Assembly: GCF_003594935.2 (NCBI RefSeq)
Contig: NZ_CP043342.1
Span: forward strand, 4,526,001-4,590,000
Direction of reading: 5' to 3'
Source: Enterobacter huaxiensis
GTDB lineage: Bacteria > Pseudomonadota > Gammaproteobacteria > Enterobacterales > Enterobacteriaceae
Length of the DNA stretch: 64,000 bases
Each line of letters begins with the position of its first letter. Position 1 is the first letter of the stretch. The notes beneath the pieces were generated by a model. The model ran no database searches, was not told the DNA's origin, and saw nothing but the letters and a program-made list of their open reading frames with translations. Shown here in pieces: positions 45,260-58,344 of this stretch. The translations under genes and the position numbers were made by a program.

Positions 45260-46974
45260 CGGATGCAAAACCGCTGCTTACGCCGATATGCATACACATC
45301 TTCCACGTGCCCGTTTTTGATCCGCGTTTGTAGCCCGCGCCAGTAGCTGGCGCGGAACAGATCTTCATGCATCTCTTCAAATAGCGGCCCGATACGCGGG
45401 TCGGCGCACAGCCAGTGGCGAAACTCTTCAGGAAACACGTCGCCCGGCGAGACGCTGTACCACGGCTCGCTGGACAGCTCATCCTCCGGATAGCGCGGCG
45501 GCGGGATATCGCGGAAATTCACCTCGGTCATGTAGCAAATTTCGTCGTAATCGTAGAACACCACCCGCCCGTGACGGGTGACGCCAAAGTTTTTAAACAG
45601 CATGTCGCCGGGGAAAATATTGGCGGCGGCAAGCTGACGAATCGCGTTGCCGTATTCCTCAATAGCATCTCTTAAGGCCTGACCGTCGGACTGCTCCAGC
45701 CAGATATTGAGCGGCACCATGCGGCGCTCGATGTAAAGATGGCTAATGGCAATTTTGTCGCCAAGATCGGTGATTTTCGCCGGCGCTTCCTGCATTAAAA
45801 GCGCCATAAGCGCTGGATCGATCTGCTGTTTATCCAGCACAAAGTTTTCGAATTCCTGGGTATCCGCCATCCGCCCGACGCGATCGTGTTCTTTCACCAG
45901 CTGATAGCAGGCGCGGACGTGCGCTGCGCTCATCTCCTTCTGCGGGGCAAATTTATCCTTTATCACCTTAAACACCCGGTCAAAGCCGGGCAGCGTAAAT
46001 ACCAGCATCACCATGCCGCGTATGCCGGGGGCTTCGATAAACTGCTCGTCGGCCGTAGTGACATAGCGCAGGTATTCCCGATAGCTTTCCGTTTTGGCGT
46101 GCTTCTGACAGCCAATCGCCATATACAGTTCGGCGGTGGTTTTGCCTGGGAGGATGTCGCGCAGCCACTCCACCAGGGCGGCAGGCAGCGGGGCGTACAC
46201 CATGAAGTAGGATCGGGCGAAGCCAAACACGATGCTGGCCTCCGCGCTGGTGGTCAGGCAGGAATCGACAAACAGTTCCCCGTCGTCGGTACGGTGAATC
46301 GGTAACAGAAACGGCACAATGGCCGATGGCGTCACCAGTTTTCCAACCAGCCAGGCGGCTTTATTGCGGTAGAAGAGCTCGTTCGCAACCTGCAGATGGC
46401 TTTGGCTGAGCACCGCCTCGCCGAAGGCTTCATTGAGATGCGCGAGGATATAGCCGATATCCCGGGCTTTGTTCTCCCAGGGTAAACGCAGCGGTAAGTC
46501 GGTTAAAACGCGATGGAGTAGCTTTTCCCATCCGCGATCGGGAAAGAAATCCTTCGCCAGCGGTCGTGGGATAGTGCGAAAACGACGCTCCGGCTGGGAG
46601 CTGAAGATAAATAACCGCTCAGGAGATAACGAGCGGTGGTCAAATAACCGGCAATAGACGGAGTTGAAAAAGCTCTCCGCAATTTCAAAGCGAGGGTAGT
46701 CGGGTAACAGATGGGTGTAATGCTCCTTCACGCGCAGCAAAAATTCCGCGTCTGGACTTTTACCGTCGGTAATACAGCGCAGCTGCTCCACCACCAGGCC
46801 CACGTGGTGGTCGTAGAGATGGATACGCTGCTTCATAGCCTGCTGAACCGCATGCCAGTCTGCCTGCTCGAAGCGCTGCTGCGCCCCGGAGGTCACTTCG
46901 AGAAAACGACCATACTGGGCGTCGAAGCCTTGCAGAATGGTTTGGGCAATCAATAATTCCAGGCCACGCGACAT
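45223..46974 (-). CDS. aceK: Isocitrate dehydrogenase kinase/phosphatase
   Basis: AceK reversibly phosphorylates isocitrate dehydrogenase, steering isocitrate between the TCA cycle and the glyoxylate shunt. The start ATG at 46974 gives MSRGLELLIAQTILQGFDAQY and 583 residues (E. coli 578). The regulatory N-terminal domain is followed by the kinase-like domain with PGIRGMVMLVFTLPGFDRVFKVIKDKFAPQ split around residues 315-345, and the active-site region GVTRHGRVVFYDYDEICYM. The last eleven residues, FSPSPCGRGQG, are not homologous to the E. coli tail and are encoded by a palindromic repeat. The Shine-Dalgarno AGGGGGAA also comes from the edge of another repeat copy. It is last gene of aceBAK. 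Confidence 0.95.
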   Translation of the reverse strand: MSRGLELLIAQTILQGFDAQYGRFLEVTSGAQQRFEQADWHAVQQAMKQRIHLYDHHVGLVVEQLRCITDGKSPDAEFLLRVKEHYTHLLPDYPRFEIAESFFNSVYCRLFDHRSLSPERLFIFSSQPERRFRTIPRPLAKDFFPDRGWEKLLHRVLTDLPLRLPWENKARDIGYILAHLNEAFGEAVLSQSHLQVANELFYRNKAAWLVGKLVTPSAIVPFLLPIHRTDDGELFVDSCLTTSAEASIVFGFARSYFMVYAPLPAALVEWLRDILPGKTTAELYMAIGCQKHAKTESYREYLRYVTTADEQFIEAPGIRGMVMLVFTLPGFDRVFKVIKDKFAPQKEMSAAHVRACYQLVKEHDRVGRMADTQEFENFVLDKQQIDPALMALLMQEAPAKITDLGDKIAISHLYIERRMVPLNIWLEQSDGQALRDAIEEYGNAIRQLAAANIFPGDMLFKNFGVTRHGRVVFYDYDEICYMTEVNFRDIPPPRYPEDELSSEPWYSVSPGDVFPEEFRHWLCADPRIGPLFEEMHEDLFRASYWRGLQTRIKNGHVEDVYAYRRKQRFCIRFSPSPCGRGQG

Positions 46975-46980
46975 ATATTC

Positions 46981-47021
46981 CCCCTCACCCAACCCTCTCC
47001 CCTGGAGGGAGAGGGGGAAAA
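46981..47021. repeat. Dispersed palindromic repeat in the aceA-aceK gap
   Basis: CCCCTCACCC, AACCCTCTCCCC, tgga, GGGAGAGGGGGAAAA. It fills the 49-base gap between the aceA stop and aceK start, in the same orientation as the copy at the aceK 3' end. On the minus strand its edge, GTGAGGGGGAATAT, runs into the aceK ATG. E. coli has REP sequence in this gap, linked to low aceK expression. Confidence 0.92.
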
Positions 47022-47023
47022 GA

Positions 47024-48328
47024 TTAGAACTGTGCTTCTTCGGTTGAGCCCGTTAATGCCGTGACGGAGGAGGAGCCACCCTGAATAATGGTCGTCACGT
47101 TATCAAAGTAGCCGGTTCCCACTTCCTGCTGGTGCGACACGAAGGTGTAACCGTCTTTGCCCGCCGCAAATTCCGGCTGCTGTACTTTCTCAACGTAGTG
47201 CTTCATGCCTTCGCCCTGTGCATACGCATGAGCCAGGTCGAACATGTTGAACCACATGCTGTGTATCCCCGCCAGGGTAATGAACTGGTATTTGTAGCCC
47301 ATGTCGGACAGCTGCTGCTGGAAGCTGGCAATCGTTTTGTCATCCAGCTTTTTCTGCCAGTTGAAGGACGGCGAGCAGTTATAGGCCAGCAGTTTGCCCG
47401 GGTACTTCGCGTGAATAGCATCCGCAAAGCGTTTTGCCAGCGCCAGATCCGGCGTTGAGGTTTCACACCACACCAGGTCCGCGTACGGCGCGTACGCCAG
47501 GCCACGGCTGATCGCCTGTTCAATGCCGGCATGGGTGCGGTAGAAGCCTTCACTGGTACGCTCGCCGGTGATGAACTCGCTGTCGTACGGGTCGCAGTCA
47601 GAGGTGATCAGGTCAGCCGCATCGGCATCGGTACGGGCAATCACCAGCGTTGGAACGCCGAGCACGTCAGCAGCCAGACGGGCGGCAACCAGCTTCTGAA
47701 TCGCTTCCTGAGTCGGCACCAGCACCTTGCCGCCCATGTGTCCGCACTTCTTCACCGATGCCAGCTGATCTTCGAAGTGAACGGCCGCTGCACCGGCCTC
47801 AATCATCGATTTCATCAGCTCAAATGCGTTCAGCACGCCGCCGAAGCCCGCTTCCGCATCCGCGACGATCGGCAGGAAGTAGTCCGTAAAGCGCGGATCG
47901 TTAGGTTCGATACCGGCCGCCCACTGGATCTGATCCGCACGACGGAAGGTGTTGTTGATCCGATCCACCACCGACGGTACGGAATTAGCCGGATAAAGCG
48001 ACTGGTCCGGATACATGCTGGAGGCCAGGTTGGCATCCGCCGCGACCTGCCAGCCGGAGAGGTAGACAGCCTCAATCCCGGCCTTCGCCTGCTGCAGCGC
48101 CTGCCCGCCCGTCAATGCGCCGAGGCTGTTGATATAGCCCTTTTTGGAACCGCCGTGCAGCAGCTTCCACATTTTCGCCGCGCCGTTCTGCGCCAGCGTG
48201 CATTCCGGGTTGACCGAGCCGCGTAATTTCACCACTTCCTCTGCGCTGTAAGGACGACGAATGCCTTCCCAGCGCGGCTGTGTCCACTCTTTCTGTAATT
48301 CTTCAATCTGTTGGGTACGGGTTTTCAT
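47024..48328 (-). CDS. aceA: Isocitrate lyase
   Basis: AceA splits isocitrate into glyoxylate and succinate, first enzyme of the glyoxylate shunt. The 434-residue protein, from the ATG at 48328 (MKTRTQQIEELQKEW), equals E. coli. The catalytic signature KKCGHMGGKV (cysteine near 195) and the metal/substrate segments SGWQVAADAN, VHFEDQLAS and NCSPSFNWQ are present. It is second in aceBAK, 31 bases after aceB; GGAG lies nine bases before the ATG. Confidence 0.98.
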   Translation of the reverse strand: MKTRTQQIEELQKEWTQPRWEGIRRPYSAEEVVKLRGSVNPECTLAQNGAAKMWKLLHGGSKKGYINSLGALTGGQALQQAKAGIEAVYLSGWQVAADANLASSMYPDQSLYPANSVPSVVDRINNTFRRADQIQWAAGIEPNDPRFTDYFLPIVADAEAGFGGVLNAFELMKSMIEAGAAAVHFEDQLASVKKCGHMGGKVLVPTQEAIQKLVAARLAADVLGVPTLVIARTDADAADLITSDCDPYDSEFITGERTSEGFYRTHAGIEQAISRGLAYAPYADLVWCETSTPDLALAKRFADAIHAKYPGKLLAYNCSPSFNWQKKLDDKTIASFQQQLSDMGYKYQFITLAGIHSMWFNMFDLAHAYAQGEGMKHYVEKVQQPEFAAGKDGYTFVSHQQEVGTGYFDNVTTIIQGGSSSVTALTGSTEEAQF

Positions 48329-48359
48329 GTGCAGATGCTCCATATTGTTATGTGGTGAA

Positions 48360-49961
48360 TTACGCCAGGAAGCGGTAGCCCGGCAGGGTGAGGAAGTCGA
48401 TTAAGTCATCTGAGGTGGTGATTTGCTCCATCAGGCGCGCGGCATCGGTAAAACGCCCGCTGCTGAAGCGGTGCTCGCCAAGCTCGTCCTGAATGACACG
48501 CATCTCTTCGGCCAACATCTGACGGAACAGAGATTTGGTTACCGGCTTGCCGTTGCTGAGCGTTTTTTGGTGATGGATCCACTGCCAGATAGAGGTGCGA
48601 GAGATCTCCGCCGTTGCCGCGTCTTCCATCAGGCCGTAAATCGGCACGCAGCCGTTGCCGGAGATCCACGCTTCGATGTACTGGACCGCAACGCGGATAT
48701 TGGCGCGCATGCCCTCTTCGGTGCGTTCCCCCGTACACGGCGCCAGGAGCTGTTCTTCTGCAATTGGCGCATCGTCTTCACGGGTGACAAACAGCTGGTT
48801 TTTGCTGTCGCCGAGTGCGCGGTTAAAGACCTCCATCGCCGTATCGGCCAGACCCGGGTGGGCAATCCACGTGCCGTCGTGACCGTTACGGGCCTCAAGC
48901 TCTTTGTCGGCTTTCACCTTGTTGAGCACCTGATTGTTGCGCTCGGCATCCTTGCTTGGAATGAATGCCGCCATGCCGCCCATCGCAAAGGCACCGCGCT
49001 TATGGCAGGTTTTAATCAACAGACGCGAGTAGGCGCTCAGGAAAGGCTTATCCATAGTCACGACCTGACGATCCGGCAGAACGCGATCGGCATGATTTTT
49101 CAGCGTTTTGATGTAGCTGAAGATATAGTCCCAGCGCCCGCAGTTCAGACCCACGATGTGGTCGCGCAGGGCATGTAGGATTTCATGCATCTGGAAGACC
49201 GCGGGCAGCGTCTCAATCAGCAGCGTGGCCTTGATGGTGCCGCGCGGCAGGCCAAAGCGATCTTCGGCATAGCTGAAGACTTCGCTCCACCAGGCCGCTT
49301 CCTGCCAGGACTGGGTTTTTGGCAGATAAAAATAGGGACCGCTGCCTTTAGCCAGCAGGCTTTTGTAGTTGTGGAAGAAGTACAGCGCAAAATCAAACAG
49401 GCTGCCCGGAATAGCTTCCCCACGCCACGTAACGTGTTTTTCTGGCAGATGGAGACCACGTACGCGACAGATCAGCACGGCCGGGTTCGGTTTGAGCTGA
49501 TAAATTTTACCGGCCTCGTTGGTGTAGCTGATAGAGCCGTTAACGGCGTCGCGCAGGTTGATCTGCCCGTCGATAACTTTGTTCCAGTCCGGCGCAAGGG
49601 AGTCTTCAAAATCCGCCATAAAGACTTTTACGTTGGCATTCATGGCGTTGATCACCATTTTGCGTTCTACGGGGCCGGTGATCTCGACGCGACGATCCTG
49701 TAAATCTTCAGGGATACCGCGAATTGTCCACTCACCATGTCTAATGGAAGCGGTTTCCGAAATAAACCCGGGCAACTTACCGTTATCGATTTCCTGCTGC
49801 TGATGCATACGTGCGGCCAGCAGCTTATTTCGCTGCGGCGTAAAGCGTGTCACCAGTTCGCTCAGGAATTCGACCGCCTCTGCCGTCAAAACTTGCTGTT
49901 CTTGCTCGCCATAAGGCTGAGTAAAGGCCAGTTCATCGGCCGTTGTTGCCTGTTGAGTCAT
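48360..49961 (-). CDS. aceB: Malate synthase A
   Basis: AceB condenses glyoxylate with acetyl-CoA to malate, second enzyme of the glyoxylate shunt. The product is 533 residues from the ATG at 49961 (MTQQATTADELAFTQPYG); an ATG one codon upstream is also possible and has AGGAG close by. The malate synthase signature DHIVGLNCGRWDYIFS is near residues 265-280, and catalytic-region motifs ADFEDSLAPDW and GCVPIYGLMEDAATAEISR are conserved. It is first in aceBAK and controlled by IclR from the operator at 50061. Confidence 0.98.
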   Translation of the reverse strand: MTQQATTADELAFTQPYGEQEQQVLTAEAVEFLSELVTRFTPQRNKLLAARMHQQQEIDNGKLPGFISETASIRHGEWTIRGIPEDLQDRRVEITGPVERKMVINAMNANVKVFMADFEDSLAPDWNKVIDGQINLRDAVNGSISYTNEAGKIYQLKPNPAVLICRVRGLHLPEKHVTWRGEAIPGSLFDFALYFFHNYKSLLAKGSGPYFYLPKTQSWQEAAWWSEVFSYAEDRFGLPRGTIKATLLIETLPAVFQMHEILHALRDHIVGLNCGRWDYIFSYIKTLKNHADRVLPDRQVVTMDKPFLSAYSRLLIKTCHKRGAFAMGGMAAFIPSKDAERNNQVLNKVKADKELEARNGHDGTWIAHPGLADTAMEVFNRALGDSKNQLFVTREDDAPIAEEQLLAPCTGERTEEGMRANIRVAVQYIEAWISGNGCVPIYGLMEDAATAEISRTSIWQWIHHQKTLSNGKPVTKSLFRQMLAEEMRVIQDELGEHRFSSGRFTDAARLMEQITTSDDLIDFLTLPGYRFLA

Positions 49962-50060
49962 CATGCTGCTCCTCATCAAAGATCCAAATTCACGCCCCGA
50001 ATGCGAGCGAAAGATCGTTGGGTAGTTTTCGCTCAGCAGAATTAAGACTATCTATATTTT

Positions 50061-50095
50061 TTCCAAAATCAAAAACAATTTCCATTTTAAATGTT
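50061..50095 (-). promoter_or_regulatory. IclR operator upstream of aceBAK
   Basis: Minus strand reads AAAATGGAAATTGTTTTTGA followed by TTTTGG, closely matching the E. coli aceB operator bound by IclR. It lies 100 bases before aceB. The rest of the gap 49962-50162 is AT-rich, with no other recognised element. Confidence 0.8.
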
Positions 50096-50162
50096 AAATG
50101 CATTTATCTATTTGATTACTATGTATTTAAAAATTAATTAAGTGTTGGGCTGAGTTTCGGAA

Positions 50163-50188
50163 ATAAAAAAGGCACCCGAAGGTGCCTT
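50163..50188 (-). terminator. Terminator of metA
   Basis: Minus-strand stem AAGGCACC-ttcg-GGTGCCTT with a UUCG loop, followed by TTTTATTT, about 44 bases past the metA stop. Confidence 0.93.
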
Positions 50189-50231
50189 ATCTGAATAGCT
50201 GAAACGCTTTAGGATCCCTTAGCGCAGAAGA

Positions 50232-51161
50232 TTACTCCAGCGTCGGATTCATGTGGCGCAGATCGTATGGTGTGATCTGGTAGACGTAATAGTTGAGCCA
50301 GTTGGTGAACAGCAAATTTCCGTGGCTGCGCCAGGACGCTCTTGGCGTGTTCTGTGGATCGTTTTTTGGAAAATAGTTGCAAGGTACATCCGGATTAAGA
50401 CCCGCTTCGACATCACGGAAATATTCAGCCGCCAGAGTGTGTGGATCGTACTCAGGATGGCCGGTGACAAAAGCAATACGCTTGTCTTTGCTGGCAAACA
50501 GATAGGCATCGCCGTCTTCCGTTTCGGCCAGGATTTCCAGATCGGTGTAATCGCGGATCAGCTGGGCCGGGAAATCGGCATAGCGAGAATGCGGGGCCAG
50601 GAAAGAGTCATCAAAACCGCGCGTCAGCAGCGCGTGAGGATGGAGAATATGATGCTCGTAAACGCCAGAAAGCTTATCGTTGCGGGTTTGCTTGGGAATT
50701 CCATAGAGGATATTCAGTGCGGCCTGTACCGCCCAACAGACAAACAGCGTGGAGGTGACGTGATCTTTTGCCCACTCCAGTACCTGTTTGATCTGCGGCC
50801 AGTAGGCAACATCGTTAAATTCTACCAGGCCCAGCGGTGCGCCGGTGACGATCAGGCCATCGTAATTGTCATCACGGATGTCGTCGAAGTTACAGTAGAA
50901 GTTATTAAGATGCTCAGAAGGAGTGTTCCGAGACTCGCGGGCATCAATACGTAGCAGCTGGATATCCACCTGAAGGGGGGAATTCGAAAGCAGGCGCAAA
51001 AACTGATTTTCTGTTTCGATCTTTTTAGGCATCAGATTGAGAATAAGCACCTTCAGCGGGCGAATTTCCTGACCTGTAGCGCGTGAAGCCGTCATCACGA
51101 AGACGTTTTCTTCACGTAAGAAATTGACGGCTGGTAGCTCGTCCTGCACCCGAATCGGCAT
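50232..51161 (-). CDS. metA: Homoserine O-succinyltransferase
   Basis: MetA makes O-succinylhomoserine from homoserine and succinyl-CoA, the first committed step of methionine synthesis. The 309-residue length equals E. coli. The catalytic cysteine is in LFVCWAVQAALNILYG (near 142), with His and Glu in GHPEYDPHTLAAEYF (near 235 and 237) in a class I glutaminase-like fold. Four tandem MetJ boxes lie directly upstream. E. coli MetA is heat-labile and a Lon/Clp substrate, but nothing here tests that. Confidence 0.97.
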   Translation of the reverse strand: MPIRVQDELPAVNFLREENVFVMTASRATGQEIRPLKVLILNLMPKKIETENQFLRLLSNSPLQVDIQLLRIDARESRNTPSEHLNNFYCNFDDIRDDNYDGLIVTGAPLGLVEFNDVAYWPQIKQVLEWAKDHVTSTLFVCWAVQAALNILYGIPKQTRNDKLSGVYEHHILHPHALLTRGFDDSFLAPHSRYADFPAQLIRDYTDLEILAETEDGDAYLFASKDKRIAFVTGHPEYDPHTLAAEYFRDVEAGLNPDVPCNYFPKNDPQNTPRASWRSHGNLLFTNWLNYYVYQITPYDLRHMNPTLE

Positions 51162-51180
51162 AACCTTAAATCCTCACAGC

Positions 51181-51212
51181 ATACGTATAAACGTTTAGAC
51201 ATCCAGACAGCT
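51181..51212 (-). promoter_or_regulatory. Four tandem MetJ boxes upstream of metA
   Basis: Read on the minus strand the four 8-mers are AGCTGTCT, GGATGTCT, AAACGTTT and ATACGTAT, each close to the met box AGACGTCT and contiguous without gaps. This is the cooperative array used by MetJ with S-adenosylmethionine. It begins 19 bases before the metA ATG. Confidence 0.9.
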
Positions 51213-51290
51213 AACGATACCCAGAAACGGGCTGAATGTCGAGTCTGCAAGCGAAAGGTGAGAAAGTTTCAAGGAGAGGGCGAAAAACAA

Positions 51291-51324
51291 AAGCAAAAAA
51301 CCCCGCACCTTACGGTACGGGGTT
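51291..51324 (-). terminator. rRNA operon terminator
   Basis: Minus-strand stem CCCCGTACC-gtaa-GGTGCGGGG (one wobble) followed by TTTTTTGCT, beginning about ten bases after 5S rRNA. Confidence 0.93.
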
Positions 51325-51334
51325 CTTCTAATTG

Positions 51335-51454
51335 ATGCCTGGCAGTTCCCTACTCTCACATGGGGAGACCCCACACTACCATCGGCGCTACGGCGTTTCA
51401 CTTCTGAGTTCGGCATGGGGTCAGGTGGGACCACCGCGCTAAAGCCGCCAGGCA
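51335..51454 (-). rRNA. rrf: 5S ribosomal RNA
   Basis: 120 bases, starting TGCCTGGCGGCTTTAGCGCG and ending GAACTGCCAGGCAT, the terminal stem of enterobacterial 5S. It lies 70 bases downstream of 23S with no tRNA between or after it. Confidence 0.97.
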
Positions 51455-51524
51455 AATTCTGTTAAATCTGTATCAAAGCTGAAATTGATTGTCTGTCTCT
51501 TCGCCGAAACAGCTTCGGCGTTGT

Positions 51525-54430
<2,906 letters not shown>

Positions 54431-54639
54431 TCACAACCCGAAGATGTCTCTTTCGACACATCATCGACTTGCGAAAATTTGAGAGACTCGAACACACCCT
54501 TAAAGGTGTGTCGTTTCAATTTTCAGCTTGATCCAGATTTTTAAAGAGCAAAACTTCTTAATGCACTCAAAAGTACATTCAGAAGTTCATCATTCATCAG
54601 ACAATCTGTGTGGACACTACAAAGGCAGGTTCTTTAAGG
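54431..54639 (-). other. 16S-23S spacer lacking a tRNA gene
   Basis: The spacer is only 209 bases. E. coli spacers carry tRNA-Glu or tRNA-Ile plus tRNA-Ala; no tRNA-like acceptor, T-loop (GGTTCGAATCC) or CCA is seen. It retains the 16S-processing arm CCACACAGATTGTCTGA (54597-54613), complementary over 17 bases to the leader at 56290-56306, and boxA TGCTCTTTAA (54541-54550) before the 23S-proximal part. Between them an imperfect stem-loop (54552-54587; AACTTCT/AGAAGTT, AATG/CATT, ACT/AGT) sits where the tRNA would be. Confidence 0.9.
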
Positions 54640-56179
<1,540 letters not shown>

Positions 56180-56311
56180 AAGTTTGATGCTCGTGAATTA
56201 AACTTCGTAATGAATTACGTATGTTCACTCAGAGACTTGGTATTCATTTATTGTCCGAAGACATTAAGAATCCATGTCACTTTGAGTGCCCACACAGATT
56301 GTCTGATAAAT

Positions 56312-56323
56312 TGTTAAAGAGCA
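56312..56323 (-). promoter_or_regulatory. rRNA leader boxA
   Basis: Minus strand TGCTCTTTAACA, the Nus-factor antitermination boxA, about 40 bases after P2. It is followed by the processing arm TCAGACAATCTGTGTGG (56290-56306) that pairs with the spacer around 16S. Confidence 0.9.
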
Positions 56324-56361
56324 GTGCAACGCGGCTTTCGCTCACCGTTGCGAGGTGGCGT

Positions 56362-56389
56362 ATATTACGCTTTCCTCTTTCAGAGTCAA
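56362..56389 (-). promoter_or_regulatory. rRNA promoter P2
   Basis: Minus strand TTGACT (-35, 56384-56389), 16 bases, TAATAT (-10, 56362-56367), then ACGCCACC, a GC-rich discriminator. Confidence 0.88.
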
Positions 56390-56470
56390 CCCGTTATTTC
56401 AGGATTTTTTCTCTTCAACCGACCCGGCTGTTTGTGAAGTGATTCACATGTTCCGTGTCGATGGAGGCGC

Positions 56471-56498
56471 ATTATAGGGAGTTCTCGGCAGGCCGCAA
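56471..56498 (-). promoter_or_regulatory. rRNA promoter P1
   Basis: Minus strand TTGCGG (-35, 56493-56498), 16 bases, TATAAT (-10, 56471-56476), followed by GCGCC. The AACTCCCTATAATGCGCC block matches the E. coli rrn P1 promoters. The upstream ATTTTTCTGTCATTTA resembles an UP element. The gap 56180-56739 otherwise holds the rRNA leader and the purH control region. Confidence 0.92.
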
Positions 56499-56615
56499 CC
56501 GCTAAATGACAGAAAAATGACTGACTGCTGCATTCCACAGCAAAACCCCGCCTTATACCTTTTTACACACAGACTTATCCACAATGATACGAAAAAGTGA
56601 AAATGTGCGAGCGTT

Positions 56616-56631
56616 GCGCAAACGTTTTCGT
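56616..56631 (+). promoter_or_regulatory. PurR box upstream of purH
   Basis: GCGCAAACGTTTTCGT matches the PurR consensus ACGCAAACGTTTGCGT at 14 of 16 positions. It is 109 bases before the purH ATG, fitting PurR repression of purHD. Confidence 0.88.
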
Positions 56632-56739
56632 TAAAATGCTCGCGCTTAATAAGGATGCCCCGTCAGGTGTGTTAGATGAGTTTTTCGCAGGAAAATTCAT
56701 CTAACGCTCTCTGTAATCGTGAAATCCAGGGGATTTACC

Positions 56740-58329
56740 ATGCAACAACGTCGTCCAGTCCGCCGCGCTCTGCTCAGTGTTTCTGATAAAGCCGGTATCG
56801 TCGAATTCGCTCAGGCACTTTCTGCACGTGGCGTAGAGCTGCTTTCCACAGGCGGTACCGCTCGCCTGTTAGCAGAGAAAGGTCTGCCGGTAACCGAAGT
56901 GTCCGATTACACCGGTTTCCCGGAAATGATGGATGGACGCGTCAAAACCCTGCACCCGAAAGTGCACGGCGGCATTCTTGGTCGCCGCGGCCAGGACGAC
57001 GGTATTATGGAACAGCATGATATCGCCCCAATCGATATGGTTGTCGTTAATCTCTACCCATTCGCACAGACCGTTGCCCGCGAAGGCTGTTCTCTGGAAG
57101 ATGCAGTTGAGAATATCGACATCGGCGGCCCGACCATGGTGCGCTCCGCAGCCAAGAACCATAAAGATGTGGCTATCGTGGTGAAGAGCAGCGATTACGA
57201 CACCATTATTAACGAGATGGATGCCAACGAAGGGTCACTGACGCTTGCAACGCGTTTCGACCTCGCCATCAAAGCCTTCGAACACACCGCCGCGTACGAC
57301 AGCATGATCGCCAACTACTTCGGTAGCCTGGTACCTGCCTACCATGGTGAAAGCAAAGATCCTTCCGGCCGCTTCCCGCGCACCCTAAACCTGAACTTCA
57401 TTAAGAAGCAGGATATGCGCTACGGCGAGAACAGCCACCAGCAGGCTGCCTTCTATATAGAAGAAGAGGTAAAAGAAGCCTCTGTTGCCACCGCTCAGCA
57501 GGTTCAGGGCAAGGCGCTCTCCTATAACAACATTGCCGACACTGACGCCGCGCTGGAATGCGTGAAAGAGTTCAGCGAGCCGGCCTGCGTTATCGTCAAG
57601 CACGCCAACCCATGCGGTGTTGCGGTTAGCAGCTCTATCCTTGATGCCTACGATCGCGCCTACAAAACCGACCCAACCTCCGCGTTCGGCGGCATTATCG
57701 CCTTCAACCGCGAGCTGGATGCTGAAACGGCTCAGGCCATCATCTCCCGCCAGTTCGTTGAAGTGATCATCGCGCCATCCGCTTCCGAAGAGGCGCTGAA
57801 AATCACCGCGGCGAAACAGAACGTGCGCGTGCTGATTTGCGGCCAGTGGGCGGAACGCGTGCCGGGCCTGGACTTCAAGCGCGTGAACGGCGGCGTGCTG
57901 GTTCAGGACCGCGACCTGGGCATGGTGACTGAAGCCGACCTGCGCGTGGTAACCAAACGACAGCCGACCGAACAGGAGCTGCGTGACGCGCTGTTCTGCT
58001 GGAAGGTCGCGAAGTTCGTTAAATCCAACGCCATTGTCTACGCCAAAGAGAACATGACCATCGGAATAGGTGCTGGCCAGATGAGCCGCGTCTACTCCGC
58101 GAAAATCGCGGGTATTAAAGCCGGCGATGAAGGTCTGGAAGTCAAAGGCTCCGCCATGGCTTCTGACGCCTTCTTCCCGTTCCGTGACGGTATCGACGCG
58201 GCAGCCGCTGTAGGGATCACCTGCGTGATCCAGCCCGGCGGCTCTATCCGCGATGACGAAGTGATTGCCGCCGCCGACGAGCACGGCATTGCGATGATCT
58301 TCACCGACATGCGTCACTTCCGCCATTAA
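56740..58329 (+). CDS. purH: AICAR transformylase/IMP cyclohydrolase
   Basis: PurH performs the last two steps of IMP synthesis, formylating AICAR and closing the ring. The product is 529 residues from the ATG at 56740 (MQQRRPVRRALLSVSDKAG), as in E. coli; a frame start 21 bases earlier lacks support. The MGS-like cyclohydrolase domain covers about residues 1-195 (TGGTARLLAEKG, GRVKTLHPKVHGG). The transformylase domain follows, with ALSYNNIADTDAALE and the catalytic lysine-histidine pair in VIVKHANPCGVA. It is first in purHD, repressed by PurR. Confidence 0.98.
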   Translation: MQQRRPVRRALLSVSDKAGIVEFAQALSARGVELLSTGGTARLLAEKGLPVTEVSDYTGFPEMMDGRVKTLHPKVHGGILGRRGQDDGIMEQHDIAPIDMVVVNLYPFAQTVAREGCSLEDAVENIDIGGPTMVRSAAKNHKDVAIVVKSSDYDTIINEMDANEGSLTLATRFDLAIKAFEHTAAYDSMIANYFGSLVPAYHGESKDPSGRFPRTLNLNFIKKQDMRYGENSHQQAAFYIEEEVKEASVATAQQVQGKALSYNNIADTDAALECVKEFSEPACVIVKHANPCGVAVSSSILDAYDRAYKTDPTSAFGGIIAFNRELDAETAQAIISRQFVEVIIAPSASEEALKITAAKQNVRVLICGQWAERVPGLDFKRVNGGVLVQDRDLGMVTEADLRVVTKRQPTEQELRDALFCWKVAKFVKSNAIVYAKENMTIGIGAGQMSRVYSAKIAGIKAGDEGLEVKGSAMASDAFFPFRDGIDAAAAVGITCVIQPGGSIRDDEVIAAADEHGIAMIFTDMRHFRH

Positions 58330-58344
58330 TTCCCGGAGCAGAAA

